From NCBI RefSeq assembly GCF_000330505.1, contig NW_004440383.1:157355-221354 (forward strand): a DNA stretch of 64,000 nucleotides, in the 5' to 3' direction. Source of the stretch: Entamoeba invadens IP1 (Eukaryota > Evosea > Mastigamoebida > Endamoebidae). The notes under the pieces were generated by a model that was not told where the DNA came from, ran no database searches, and saw nothing but the letters and a program-made list of their open reading frames with translations. Position numbers and translations under genes: made by a program. The first letter of the stretch is position 1; the number at the start of each line of letters is the position of its first letter. Positions 10,366 to 20,416 of the stretch are shown in pieces.

Positions 10366-10473
10366 TTAAAAGTTATCCAGTCTATTAACTATATCTGGTA
10401 TTTTTATACCATAATAATTGTATATTTCTGAAAGCCATCCCAAAAATTTATCCCAATTGTTCTGGTTTTTTTT
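10366..10473 (-). pseudogene. Coding-like C-terminal fragment
   Basis: A minus-strand open stretch containing WDKFLGWLSEIYNYYGIK and ending in TAA. Its residue use is protein-like compared with the surrounding AT sequence, but an upstream stop and a run of nine A interrupt it. The family is not recognised; it is either a pseudogene remnant or chance. Confidence 0.25.
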
Positions 10474-10741
10474 TCACGTTATACCTAATAACCGTTGTTT
10501 AGACAAAATCAAAGCTATTATTGTCCACTAGATAACGTTAAAAGACTGACTTCATATAAAAAAATGAAATATTACCTTTATACCGAGTTAAATAAAGTTT
10601 CAAAAGTTTCTAATAAGATATTATTACACATTATTATATTGTTGTAAGAGAGTGATTATAAAAGATTGAAAAGTTAATATGAAAATAGTGTATAATTAGT
10701 TAGTTAACACTTGTTGTTTGATACAGTGAATGTATTAGAAA

Positions 10742-10864
10742 CTACAATTTAAAACGTTGTTTCAGTTTGATTAACATTTCAATTGTTACCCAATCACCAT
10801 TCTGAGCAATATTTACGCTGTATTTATCGTCAAAAGACCCACGTAATAACTTTACACATGTTTT
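10742..10864 (-). pseudogene. Coding-like fragment
   Basis: A minus-strand stretch containing KLLRGSFDDKYSVNIAQNGD followed by WVTIEMLIKLKQRFKL and a TAG. By eye it recalls the opening of RNA 2'-phosphotransferase or a La-type winged helix; neither is secure. No start or upstream exon was found. Confidence 0.25.
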
Positions 10865-12200
10865 AAACAAGAAAAAATATTAGAATATTGTTAATAAATT
10901 AAAAAATATCAAGTATTTAAACTAACTCGATTTGTAAATATTGAAAGAATTTCAAAGAAAACAAAATATCGAATAAATGATTATCTAAACATCTTCCTAA
11001 TACATGTAATAATGAAAACAAAAATTATACCATCTTCAATATTTTTGTGAAATCGCCATAAATAGATAATTTTTGTTTTTTGTTTTGTATTGTTAAAAGG
11101 ATTTCAACTGCTTTGGTATTTCTTTAAATGGATTTAAAACAGATTAAAACAAAAAAAGTAGTTGGAATAAACAAACATATGAATAAGTTATTAATAACAT
11201 ATTCAAATTGATTAAAATTGATACTTAAATAACTTGGAGGTTATTTATCATACGTTGTTTTTTAAAGAATCTTCAACAAGAAGTTATTGTGAATCATTGA
11301 AAAGTTTTTTTGAATATATATTCATATTAATTGTCCAAAATCACGTTTTTGGATATTTCACTTTAATTTCAAAGACAATATTACAATTTATTGTGACATT
11401 TGTGAATTGCTATTCAATCAGAATAATTAAAATTTGAATTTTTTAAACTATTTTATTGGTTATATCATAAAATTATATTCAAACAAATGATTAAATAACA
11501 ATTATATGTAATTGTTTACATATATCAAAAGGAATCGATAATTTTTTCGATAGATGTGGATTGTGTGTTTCATCTTCAAACTTCGAATTATAACAATATT
11601 TCTTGTAAATACGAACAGAACGAAGAATTTAATGGTACAATTTAACATAATTTTTAAAACCTTTATATCATTGAATAACTTCTATTTAACTTAATCTTTA
11701 TAAAAACAATTTTTGTAAATATTTCGGCACATTTGTTTTGAATGAGAAAAAGTTTGAATATCTTTAAGTAAAAATTATCCAAATGGTAAATAAATTGAAA
11801 CAATTTATTCTTATTAAGAACTTTTTCTGAAGTAATACTGATTGTAAAAAAATGTTTAACAGACGGTGTTAAAAAAGCCAATTATGCGAAATAAGTACCT
11901 GTTTTGTACCCTTGTGTCATTTTATTAATAAATAGACCTTTTAATTTTTAAGCTATTGATTTAAATATTGTTTGTCTCAAAAATGTTTAATTATAATCAA
12001 TCCACTATTATTCATTAAAATATAATTATTTTATCGGTTTTTTTTAATAAAATCATTTTTTTCATTTTAATTCAATTAAAAACAAACATTTGAGATTAAA
12101 TCAATGCGTTTCTTTTTCAAATCATATTTCTAAATTTTAAAATAACTTTCAAATCAGACTTATTTCTCGACTATTTTTAGTTGTCCAGTAACTTATTGTT

Positions 12201-12283
12201 CTTCCCAAAAATACACCATTTAACAAAATCAATGTTTATTAACATTGATTTCTAACTTTTATGTACTTTTGGGAAAACATTGT
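12201..12283. repeat. Imperfect inverted repeat / hairpin
   Basis: The outer arms (CTTCCCAAAAATAC near 12201 and GTACTTTTGGGAA near 12264) and a perfect inner stem (TCAATGTT, 12229-12236, with AACATTGA, 12241-12248) form an imperfect palindrome of about 80 nt. It may be a small MITE remnant or a structured upstream element of the gene at 12669. Confidence 0.5.
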
Positions 12284-12668
12284 TTAAGATCCCCTTTTCA
12301 AATTCAGTTTTCTTGTTGAATTTATAATATATTTATGATATTTTGTATTATAATTTATATAATTCTTTTTCTTCGAAAGACTTCGTGCTTACTCTCCACA
12401 TTTTTCTCAAACCAACTTTGCTCTGTTGAATCGAACCAAGTATACAAAATTTTTGCGCAGTTTATTAGTAAAAATAATGGAAAAATGGTGTTATTGAGAA
12501 ATAAAAAAGATAATTGTTAAACTCAGTCCCAAAATGGATGAAGTGTGTTTCGAGTTCTGATTTGAACGAATTTTTAAAAACGGAATTCTTCGACCAAACC
12601 TCAAATGGGATAAAAATACAATTGCTAATGTGGTCTATAAAACGACGGTTTTGAACTTTGTATATCAA

Positions 12669-13295
12669 ATGTCTTCTTTTGAGAGTAACACAGTCACAAG
12701 CAATACATCAACATCCATGTCTTCTCCACGGCGAAAGAGGTATGATGACCCTAAGTATTTAATTCAGAAGAAGTTCGTCAAAGACTTGGAAACGTACCAA
12801 GTTGCCGTTCTCTTAGGGTTACTCAATAAAGTCTGTTCATTTACTCTCTTCAAACCCAAGAAAGAGTCTGTTGTTGGCATATGTTCTGCAAAGTTGAAGT
12901 CGATCAACTTCAATGGGGATGAAATAGATATCATTCAATTAGCAGAGAACATGTACAGACCAATTTACGATAGAGAAGTCAAAAAGGGTGTCGCAAAGCC
13001 AACTGCATTTAGAAGATATGAAAAGAACAAGAGAGTCTTTGTCCATAACTTGCTCTTTGACTTGGCGCTTGAGCATGGCTTTTTCTTTAACTCAAAGTTG
13101 TCAAGAAAATCAACTAAGACGCACTCCATTGAGCGAATCGAAAAGGTATTCTTCAACGGAAAGATGATCCTCGATTTACAACACATCGCTGTGTTTGGGA
13201 GCATCCTTAACGACTATTTCTATAACATCGTCAAAAATGACAATTGTGTTATTGTCGCTCCACATGACGAGTCTCTGTCGAACATATTGGTCTAA
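12669..13295 (+). CDS. Hypothetical protein
   Basis: A 208-aa protein starting at the ATG at 12669; the GTG-initiated extension upstream is not supported. A Ser/Thr-rich N-terminus (about 1-22, with a basic RRKR) is followed by a globular-looking region (QKKFVKDLETYQVAVLLGLL and later ILDLQHIAVFGSILNDYF). It has no signal peptide or membrane helix and no family I recognise. Its codon use resembles the housekeeping genes nearby, which supports a real gene. Confidence 0.65.
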   Translation: MSSFESNTVTSNTSTSMSSPRRKRYDDPKYLIQKKFVKDLETYQVAVLLGLLNKVCSFTLFKPKKESVVGICSAKLKSINFNGDEIDIIQLAENMYRPIYDREVKKGVAKPTAFRRYEKNKRVFVHNLLFDLALEHGFFFNSKLSRKSTKTHSIERIEKVFFNGKMILDLQHIAVFGSILNDYFYNIVKNDNCVIVAPHDESLSNILV

Positions 13296-13879
13296 TATAA
13301 AGACTCTGTATTGATTATCTTATTATTGTAAAACATTTTTAGGTTGTTTATAGTTTTTATGTTGCTTTTGTTATATAATATAGTATATAAAACCAATTTA
13401 TAACTAAAATAGTTTTTAATTATAAAAAAAATAATTACTGGAAACTATAATATAATTTAATAACAATTTTATTACAATATATAATTTAACTTTAGTATTC
13501 GATCAAATTTTTGAAACAATTTTTTCTGTTAGCAATACAACCAATCAGTATTTTTGAATTAATTATTTAGTTTACATAGAAATTTATTACTCTAATTCAT
13601 TATTTTTCCCAAAAAGGAAACATAGAATGACGAATTTTTTTGGAATTGAAAATAAAAGCCAAGAAAAAACACTAAAAAAACGGGGTGAAAAATTTTTCAA
13701 AAGATCTTCAAAAGTGACCCAAAACCATTATGGTAAAACCAGAGAAAAATACTTTTGATATTCCTGTAGTTTATTGATAATAATTGTCTTTAAGAACAAG
13801 TAAAAAGTGATACAAAAATAGTATAATTAACATGAATTAATAAAGGAAGTAAACTAATAAAGAACAGACGACAAACTAT
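13296..13879. other. AT-rich spacer, nothing seen
   Basis: AT-rich 584 bp between same-strand genes, with no reading frame or clear repeat. It presumably holds the promoter of the acyl-CoA synthetase gene. Confidence 0.5.
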
Positions 13880-15872
13880 ATGTCACAACAAACCTTTAAT
13901 AAGGATCATTTAAGCAAGAAAGACGGCAATTTGTACATCACTTGTAAAGAGTCGGGATGGAACAAAGACTGTGTTCTGACCAAAGAATACTTTAGCACAA
14001 ATACAGCATACACTTTACTCAAAAACAGAGTTGAAAAGTACCCCAACGAAAACCTTTTTGGTTACCGAACTAAGACCGATGGCAAGTGGAGTGACTACAA
14101 CTGGATATCCAGTGTTGTTGGGTTGGAGCTGGTCGATGCATTGGGGAGCGCATTAGTGACCAAACTGAACATTAAAAAGGGTGAGAAGTGTGGTATCATG
14201 ACGCACAACAGGTATGAGTGGTTTATTGCTCAACATGCTATGCAGAGACAAGGGATTGTCCCAATCTTTCTATACCCAACACTGGGCTTAGAGTCCTTGG
14301 ACTATATAGTGAAGTTGTTAAACTTAAAGTACCTGTTTTGTGGCACGCCTGCAAAGACTGGCGTTGAAATTATAGGACTCAATGAAAAACTTGGGTTGAT
14401 CACATTTGATGATACCGATGATATCCCACAAACCATTAAACACTATAACTACTCCGAGTTACTCAATTATGGTCGAGAAAATCCCGTTGAGCCCGATTTG
14501 CCAACACCAGACGACATCTTTACAATCGTATTCACTTCGGGTACAAGCGGAACACCAAAAGGTGTGGTACACACATTCAAATCAGTTGGAAACGCAGTGT
14601 ACAGTTTCACCACTGCTAACTGCTTTGATCCAGTCAATTGCATGCTTTCGAAAATCAACTACTGTTACCTCCCATCTGTTTGTTAGTATTCATTTTCTGA
14701 TAACAAATTTGACACGATAGGCTCATGTATTCGACAATGAAATTGTTCTCTCCTTTGTGTACGGATATGGTTCGGTTGGATTTAACTCTGCTGGAGTGAC
14801 TTCTGTTGTCGACGACTTACAAAAACTCCACCCAACATTTTTGATTGCAGTTCCAAGAGTACTTCAAAAGATCTATGACAAGTTTGTCGAGACTGTCTCT
14901 GCGTCATGTATCGCAAACACTTTATTCCACGTAGCTTACCACTACAAGAAGAATGCAGTGTACAACAAATCATACACTTTAATCAACTGGGACACGTTAC
15001 TCTTCAATAAAGTAAAGGCGATGTTTGGTGGTAAATTGGAGATCATATTGAATGGGAGCGCACCATTAACATCAGAACTGTACGACTGGCTTCGTATATG
15101 CACCGGCGCACAGATTTTCCAAGGCTACGGTTTGACAGAGTCTTTTGGTGGATTCTGTACAGCAGCCCCTGGCCTTCACGACGATAATCAAACATCAGTT
15201 GGATCACCATGTTTATATGTGACAATGAGACTTGTGAGTATTCCAGACATGGAGTACTCTGTCGACTCTGAGATGCCTGCAGGTGAAATTCAGGTGAAAG
15301 CCGACCAAATTTTTAAAGAATATTATAACGACGAGACACAGACAAAATCAGTCTTTACCGAAGATGGCTATTTCTGCACAGGAGATATCGGAAGAATCAA
15401 TGCAGATGGTTCACTCTCAATTGTCGACAGAAAGAAGAACTTATTCAAACTGGCACAAGGAGAGTATGTTGCTGTCGAACCACTTGAATACACATATGGG
15501 CTCTCTCATTACGTCTCACAATGTTTTATCTACGGAGAAAGCACAGACACATTCATCACCGCCATCGTTGTTCCTGAAATCAAGGACTTCGCCGAATTCA
15601 TTAAGACTAAGTTCAACTTTGAAGGTACTAAAGAAGAACTCCAAGAGTTTGCAAATACCTCCGCACCAAGAGAAATGTTCAGACAAGAGCTTGAGAAGCA
15701 CGCCAGAAGTAAAGGTGTTCCTGGGTATGAGGTCGTAAGAAACATTTATGTTGAGATGACTCCGTTCTCCGAAGAAAACAAAATGCTCACTCCCTCTTTC
15801 AAACTTAGAAGACCACAAATCAAAAAGGCATATAGCGAAATACTCAAGAAGATTAGAAACGAAGTGCTTTAA
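13880..15872 (+). CDS. Long-chain fatty-acid--CoA ligase (ACSL type)
   Basis: This enzyme activates long-chain fatty acids to acyl-CoA with ATP, feeding phospholipid and sphingolipid synthesis; Entamoeba scavenges fatty acids. Exons are 13880-14677 and 14721-15872 (43-nt intron GTTTGT...TAG), giving 649 aa, typical for ACSL. The AMP-binding P-loop is TSGTSGTPKG (about 215-224). The splice creates LPSAHVFD, matching the family LPLAH motif. GYGLTESFGG and TGDIG (the adenylate-contacting Asp) and the C-terminal DRKKNLFKLAQGEYV lysine segment are all present. There is no N-terminal transmembrane anchor, so membrane association is probably peripheral. The chain-length preference cannot be read from the sequence. 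Confidence 0.93.
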
Positions 15873-16096
15873 CTGATTGATCCAAGTGCCGTTGTGTTGC
15901 CAAATTTCAAACATTATTATTACACAAAATAAAGAAACCCTTATAAAACCCCAATTTTTAAAAACGCACAAAAAAGAAATTTAAAGTTTGAAAAAACAAA
16001 CCATCGAAAGACAAACCAGATCATCGAAATTATTTAGAAAAAAACGAACTATACGAAATTAGCATTTAACTATAAAAGAGTTAAAAAAACCCTACA

Positions 16097-16108
16097 TTAT
16101 AAAAAGGG
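16097..16108 (+). promoter_or_regulatory. Putative TATA-like element of the Tudor-SN gene
   Basis: TTATAAAAAGGG lies about 30-40 bp upstream of the ATG at 16137, a spacing consistent with the short Entamoeba 5' UTRs. Another TATAAAAG lies at about 16072. No transcription data are available. Confidence 0.4.
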
Positions 16109-16136
16109 TACATGCACTCTGGAATTTATCACCATA

Positions 16137-19055
16137 ATGTCTACTAAAGTAAACGCGAAAAAGGGAGTCTCGAAGAAACAGGAAGTTGTAGCCAAGGAGG
16201 TTACTAAGAAAGAAGTTACCAAGAAGGAAGTTCCAAAGAAAGAAGAACCAGTCAAAAAAGAGGAAGTTCCAAAGAAGGAGGTTGCCAAGAAGGAAGCACC
16301 AAAGAAGGAAACAAAACCAGTTGAGCACACCAAGAAGGACGTCCACGCTAAGAAAGATACCAAAGACACTAAGAAAGACGCCAAGAAGGGAGAAAAGAAA
16401 GAAGAAGAACAAAAAGAACAAAAGAAAGAGAAAGTCTTCATCACAGCCACCGTCTATGCTATTTCAGACAGAAACGGTATTCTTATCCAAGGACAGAAAA
16501 AAGAAGGCGAGAGCAACATCCTCTCACTTGCTTACGTCGATGTCCCAAGATTGTCAAAGGACAAAGAGACTGGAAAGGTTCAAGAAGAAATCTTCTTCTA
16601 CGAAGCTAATCAAGTCTTGAGAAAGAGATTGATTGGAAAGACTGTCAAATTCGAGGTAGTCAAAGAGATGGACAATGGAATCAGACTCGTTGTCCCAATT
16701 CTTGGAAAAGAGAACATCATCATCACGTTACTCGAGAACGGATATGCCAGCTTGAGACTTAGCCCAAGAGACCCAAGAAGAGATGAACTCAAGGAGTACT
16801 ATGACGCCGCTGAGAAGGCAAAGAACGCACAAAAGGGAATGCACGCTTCATACGAACAACAAGTAAAGGTTGCCATCAAGAAGCCAGAAACCCCATTCTT
16901 CACTGAATTTGAACTCAGCAAGATGGCTGGAAAGTCTGTTGAAGGTTACGTCAAGAAGGTTGATGCCCCAGCTTCTTATATCATTGAAACCCCACAGAGA
17001 AAGCTCATCAGAGTCTCATTGTACGGTGTCGACCAAATGCTCAAATTTAACCCAGCTAACAAGAGATTTGTCTTGGACGAAGACGCAAAGGACGCTTTGA
17101 ATTTCATTGACAACACTTTCTTGGACAGAGACTGCACTGTTGCCATCAAGTCAGTTGAGAAGAGATTACACGCTATTATCACCGTCGACAAGAAGGACAT
17201 TGCTGAAGAGTTGTTGAAGGCCGGTTTTGTCGTTTGCGCTAAGCTCGAAGATGCATCTGAAGAGATCAAACAGAAGTACGAAGCTGCTGAGAAGGTTGCC
17301 AAGAAGGGGAAGAAGGCCAGATGGACCAACTTTGATCAAGCTCTTGAAGACGCCATTGTTGCCAAGAGATTACAAAGAATCCAAGACTTGGCTGACAGAA
17401 AGAAGAACGCCGTTGTTCTTTCTGGGTACGAGATCGAGTCGATTGGAAAGTTCTTAGTCGTCAGAAAGGGCGAACAGACTGCCAAAGTCTTCTTAGCCTC
17501 ACTCAGAATCAACACCAAAAAGGATGACAAGGAGTTCAACCAACTCTTGGAGTTCAGAATTAGAATGCTCCTCAGAAAGCTTTTTGCTGGAAAGAAATTG
17601 GAGTGCAAGCAATGCTACGAGAGAGAATTCGAAGAAGAAGAAGGCAAGAAAGTCACTGACAAGTACTATGATGTCTACGTCAACAAGCAGAACATTGCTA
17701 TTCAATTGATTAAGGAAGGATTCTACACAGTCGACAAGAAGTCAAAGGACGAATTCTACCAATCATTCGACTACAAGGAACTTTTGGAAGTTAAGGAGGG
17801 TGTCTACACACCAAAGGCTGTTACTGAGTACAAGGCCGACAAGGACAACATCAAGGATGTCTACATCAACACATCAGTCACCGCTATGGTCGAGAGAGTT
17901 CTTTCCGTCTCCAAATACCTTATCTATATCCCAGAGAAGGACGCAAGAATGGCTGTCTTGCTTGCCAACTGCAGACTCCCAAGAGACGACGAGAATGAAG
18001 CCCTCAAGAAGTTCAACCAAGAGTCCATTTCAGAAGTCAGAAAGTTGGTTGGAACCAACGAAGTCACCGTCGACTTCAGAAACTTCAACAAAGGAAACTT
18101 CCTCGTTGATATCACCGTTAAGAAGACATCATTGGTCCACTATGTCTTGGACAACGCATTTGCCCAATTTGCTGGAAAGGAAAACACTTCTGAGAAGAAT
18201 GAGGCTGCTAAAGAGAACTCTACTGGTATCTACCAATTCAAATCTGCTGAGAGAAAGACCGAAGAAGTCGCTAAGCCAGTTGAGAAGAAGGAATTCAAGA
18301 AGCACGACGAGATCAGATTTGGTGCTGAGCAAAAAGTCTATTTGACTGGATTTGATGGATCTAAGGTGTACTACTACAACTCCGTTGAAGACACAAAGTT
18401 CATTGAAGACATGTCAAAGAAGTTTGCTGTCATCAAGAAGGCTGCTTTTGAGCTTAAAGTTGGTGAAATGGTTGCCGTTGAATACAAAGGAAAGTGGTAC
18501 AGAGCCAATGTTGTCGTTGTTGCTCCAAAAGCCAACATTCTCAAGTGTGTTGATACTGGTGTCTTTGTCACTGTTGGCAAGAAGAAGACCAAGATGATTG
18601 GCGAAGAAGAAAAGAAGGCTCCAATCAACGTCAAGTCTATTGGCCTTGTTGCCATTGACTGCCTTATCAAGGGAAAGAACGTCGAGTTTGACATGATGGT
18701 GAACACCGTCCTTGAGTTCTGCAACAAGGAAGCGTCAATTTACATCTCAGGAAAGGCCGAGACTGAAGCCGCCAAGGTGGTTGTTGGCAATGTCTGCATC
18801 AACACCATTTTGGTTCAGAACGGTCTTGCCACGTTGTCCAGATTCTTCAAGGACAACACCGAGTGGGGAACAGCACTCACTTATGCCCAGGCTGCTGCCA
18901 AGGAAGGACACATGAACGTCTGGAGATATGGTGAGATCTTCGACGAGAATGAGGGTAAAGAGTTTGACAGAAAGGACGGTTCAAAGGATGCTAAAGGAAA
19001 GAAGCCAAAATCTGCTCCAAAAGAGCACAAGGCTGAAACAGAAAAGAAGAACTAA
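16137..19055 (+). CDS. Tudor staphylococcal nuclease (SND1/Tudor-SN)
   Basis: A 972-aa intronless RNA-binding/nuclease-like protein of the SND1 family, linked elsewhere to RNA decay, editing-dsRNA recognition and stress granules. The N-terminal about 100 residues are a Lys/Glu repeat tract built from KKEV-KKE units, unusual for the family and probably highly charged and disordered. Four SNase-like repeats follow (about 103-240, 255-400, 425-565, 575-695). A Tudor domain (about 730-830) contains GEMVAVEYKGKWYRANV and the aromatic YYYN, and it is embedded in a fifth partial SNase fold ending about 945. A second charged tail closes the protein. Codon use is strongly biased to preferred codons (AAG, GTC, CTC, TTC), suggesting high expression. 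Whether the SNase folds retain catalytic residues needs alignment. Confidence 0.93.
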   Translation: MSTKVNAKKGVSKKQEVVAKEVTKKEVTKKEVPKKEEPVKKEEVPKKEVAKKEAPKKETKPVEHTKKDVHAKKDTKDTKKDAKKGEKKEEEQKEQKKEKVFITATVYAISDRNGILIQGQKKEGESNILSLAYVDVPRLSKDKETGKVQEEIFFYEANQVLRKRLIGKTVKFEVVKEMDNGIRLVVPILGKENIIITLLENGYASLRLSPRDPRRDELKEYYDAAEKAKNAQKGMHASYEQQVKVAIKKPETPFFTEFELSKMAGKSVEGYVKKVDAPASYIIETPQRKLIRVSLYGVDQMLKFNPANKRFVLDEDAKDALNFIDNTFLDRDCTVAIKSVEKRLHAIITVDKKDIAEELLKAGFVVCAKLEDASEEIKQKYEAAEKVAKKGKKARWTNFDQALEDAIVAKRLQRIQDLADRKKNAVVLSGYEIESIGKFLVVRKGEQTAKVFLASLRINTKKDDKEFNQLLEFRIRMLLRKLFAGKKLECKQCYEREFEEEEGKKVTDKYYDVYVNKQNIAIQLIKEGFYTVDKKSKDEFYQSFDYKELLEVKEGVYTPKAVTEYKADKDNIKDVYINTSVTAMVERVLSVSKYLIYIPEKDARMAVLLANCRLPRDDENEALKKFNQESISEVRKLVGTNEVTVDFRNFNKGNFLVDITVKKTSLVHYVLDNAFAQFAGKENTSEKNEAAKENSTGIYQFKSAERKTEEVAKPVEKKEFKKHDEIRFGAEQKVYLTGFDGSKVYYYNSVEDTKFIEDMSKKFAVIKKAAFELKVGEMVAVEYKGKWYRANVVVVAPKANILKCVDTGVFVTVGKKKTKMIGEEEKKAPINVKSIGLVAIDCLIKGKNVEFDMMVNTVLEFCNKEASIYISGKAETEAAKVVVGNVCINTILVQNGLATLSRFFKDNTEWGTALTYAQAAAKEGHMNVWRYGEIFDENEGKEFDRKDGSKDAKGKKPKSAPKEHKAETEKKN

Positions 19056-19494
19056 ACACAACTAATTCGAGACTTCCTTTGGTGAACATTTCGTTATTTT
19101 ATATAGAATATAAGTAAGATTTGACTAGTTAACCTTAGGATTGCGGATGAATAACAAAACTAAAACAAAATACCAAAAATCTCAGAATGGCACCCTTGTT
19201 ATTTTTATTACATTTCCTAAATTCGAAAAAATAAAAAAAAACAAAAATCATATCATTGAATTAATAATGTCGACGCATCATTTGAAATATAAACAAGTTT
19301 GAATTGCATATCAGAACAATACAAATCAATTTTTGATATCGTAAAGTCTCAATTTACGAGAATTTGTTAACAGTGAATCACACTTGATTTTTTAAATTTT
19401 TTTTGTTTTTTTTTCATATTTTTCATATGGTTTAAAAATAAGTGTTATTTTAATTACTCTACCGACATTGTAAGGTTAAAATATTTTACTAATA
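19056..19494. other. AT-rich spacer
   Basis: The 3' flank of the Tudor-SN gene up to the inverted-repeat element. No gene was seen. Confidence 0.5.
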
Positions 19495-20302
19495 TAGTTG
19501 GGGGATAAATAGCATTAAAAAGGGACAAAGGTAGTTAATTTTGATAAATATAATTTTGAAACTATAATTTTTAAAAAAGCTATTTAAAGGTCAAAATAAA
19601 CATAAAATTAAAATAATAATATAAATTATCGTTTTTTATTTTAAATGATTATAAATTGAATAATTATAAACTTCTATTTCAAAAATAAACAAAAACACCT
19701 CAATTTGTTCACTTAAAAAATGTGGAAGTCTAAAGCGCAGCACTTTTTATGGTTTGTCTGAAACTTGTTTTGTTAAAGAATTTTTCCTTTGTTTTTTCCT
19801 TTGTTTCATTTCTTTTCTGCTCTTTTTCAACTCCAATTGTTTTTATGTTAAAATGGTCTTTCTCTTATCTTTTCTCAATGGGAATGGTTCAACAACGAAA
19901 GATTGAAAGACTGAAATAACAAATGATGATTTTTCAGTGATTCCCTGACACTTTCAAAAATTGACACTGTTGTTAATTCATTAAACTCTGGCATTTTAAC
20001 CATATACATCGTGAATATATATTGAAATACAGTTTTTAAACTGGTTTCTTGTATTTGAATTGCTTTTTTATGTTGATTGCTTGTGGTTGTTTCATCAAGG
20101 GTTCTTTTCTCTTCTTCTTCCTTTGTTTTCAAAGAATGAATAATATCAAAAATAGAAAGTTATGGTTTTCTTTTATTATCTTCAAAGTAGTTAATTGAAA
20201 AACCCCTTCTAATACTTTTATGGTTAAATAAATTATATTTTATAGTTTTTTACTCAAATTAACTACTTCTGTCCCAAATTAACCCCCTTTATCACCCGAC
20301 TA
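19495..20302. mobile_element. Non-autonomous TIR element, about 0.8 kb
   Basis: The sequence from 19495 (TAGTTGGGGGATAAAT..., then GGGACAAAGGTAGTTAATT) is matched in inverted orientation at 20250-20302 (TAGTCGGGTGATAAAG..., then GGGACAGAAGTAGTTAATT). The TIRs are imperfect, about 50 bp, and bordered by TA or TATA. There is no intact transposase. A minus-strand open fragment lies inside. It is most likely a degenerate or deletion derivative of a Tc1/mariner-like element. Confidence 0.7.
19875..20159 (-). pseudogene. Coding fragment inside the non-autonomous element
   Basis: An open stretch of about 94 codons without an ATG at its start. It contains KTKEEEEKRTLDETTTSN, then LKTVFQYIFTMYMVKMPEFN and IFESVRESLKNHHLLFQSF. 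It looks protein-like (amphipathic helices), not random AT. I do not recognise the family. It could be a transposase remnant or a captured host fragment. Confidence 0.35.
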
Positions 20303-20416
20303 TATTAATTAATTATAAATGGTAACATTAATTGTTTTCTTTTAAAATTATTATCAAATTATTATTAAATTATTATTAAATTATTAAAACACAAAACCTC
20401 AAATTAAATGAAAAAG

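Larger units (their letters stand above)
10066..12668. other. 2.6-kb gene-poor AT-rich region with coding debris
   Basis: No intact gene is visible. It contains a possible 5'-truncated retrocopy (10124-10259), two minus-strand coding-like fragments ending in stops (10366-10473 and 10742-10864), and an imperfect hairpin (12201-12283). Short open stretches at 11234-11437 (+) and 11663-11881 (-) are AT-driven and unconvincing. It looks like an insertion hotspot or decayed genic region beside the transposon. Confidence 0.55.

Noticed and set aside
11234..11881. ORFs of 67 and 72 aa in the gene-poor block as genes
   Set aside because: They are rich in Phe/Ile/Leu/Lys as expected from AT-rich random sequence, with no motif and no splice partner.
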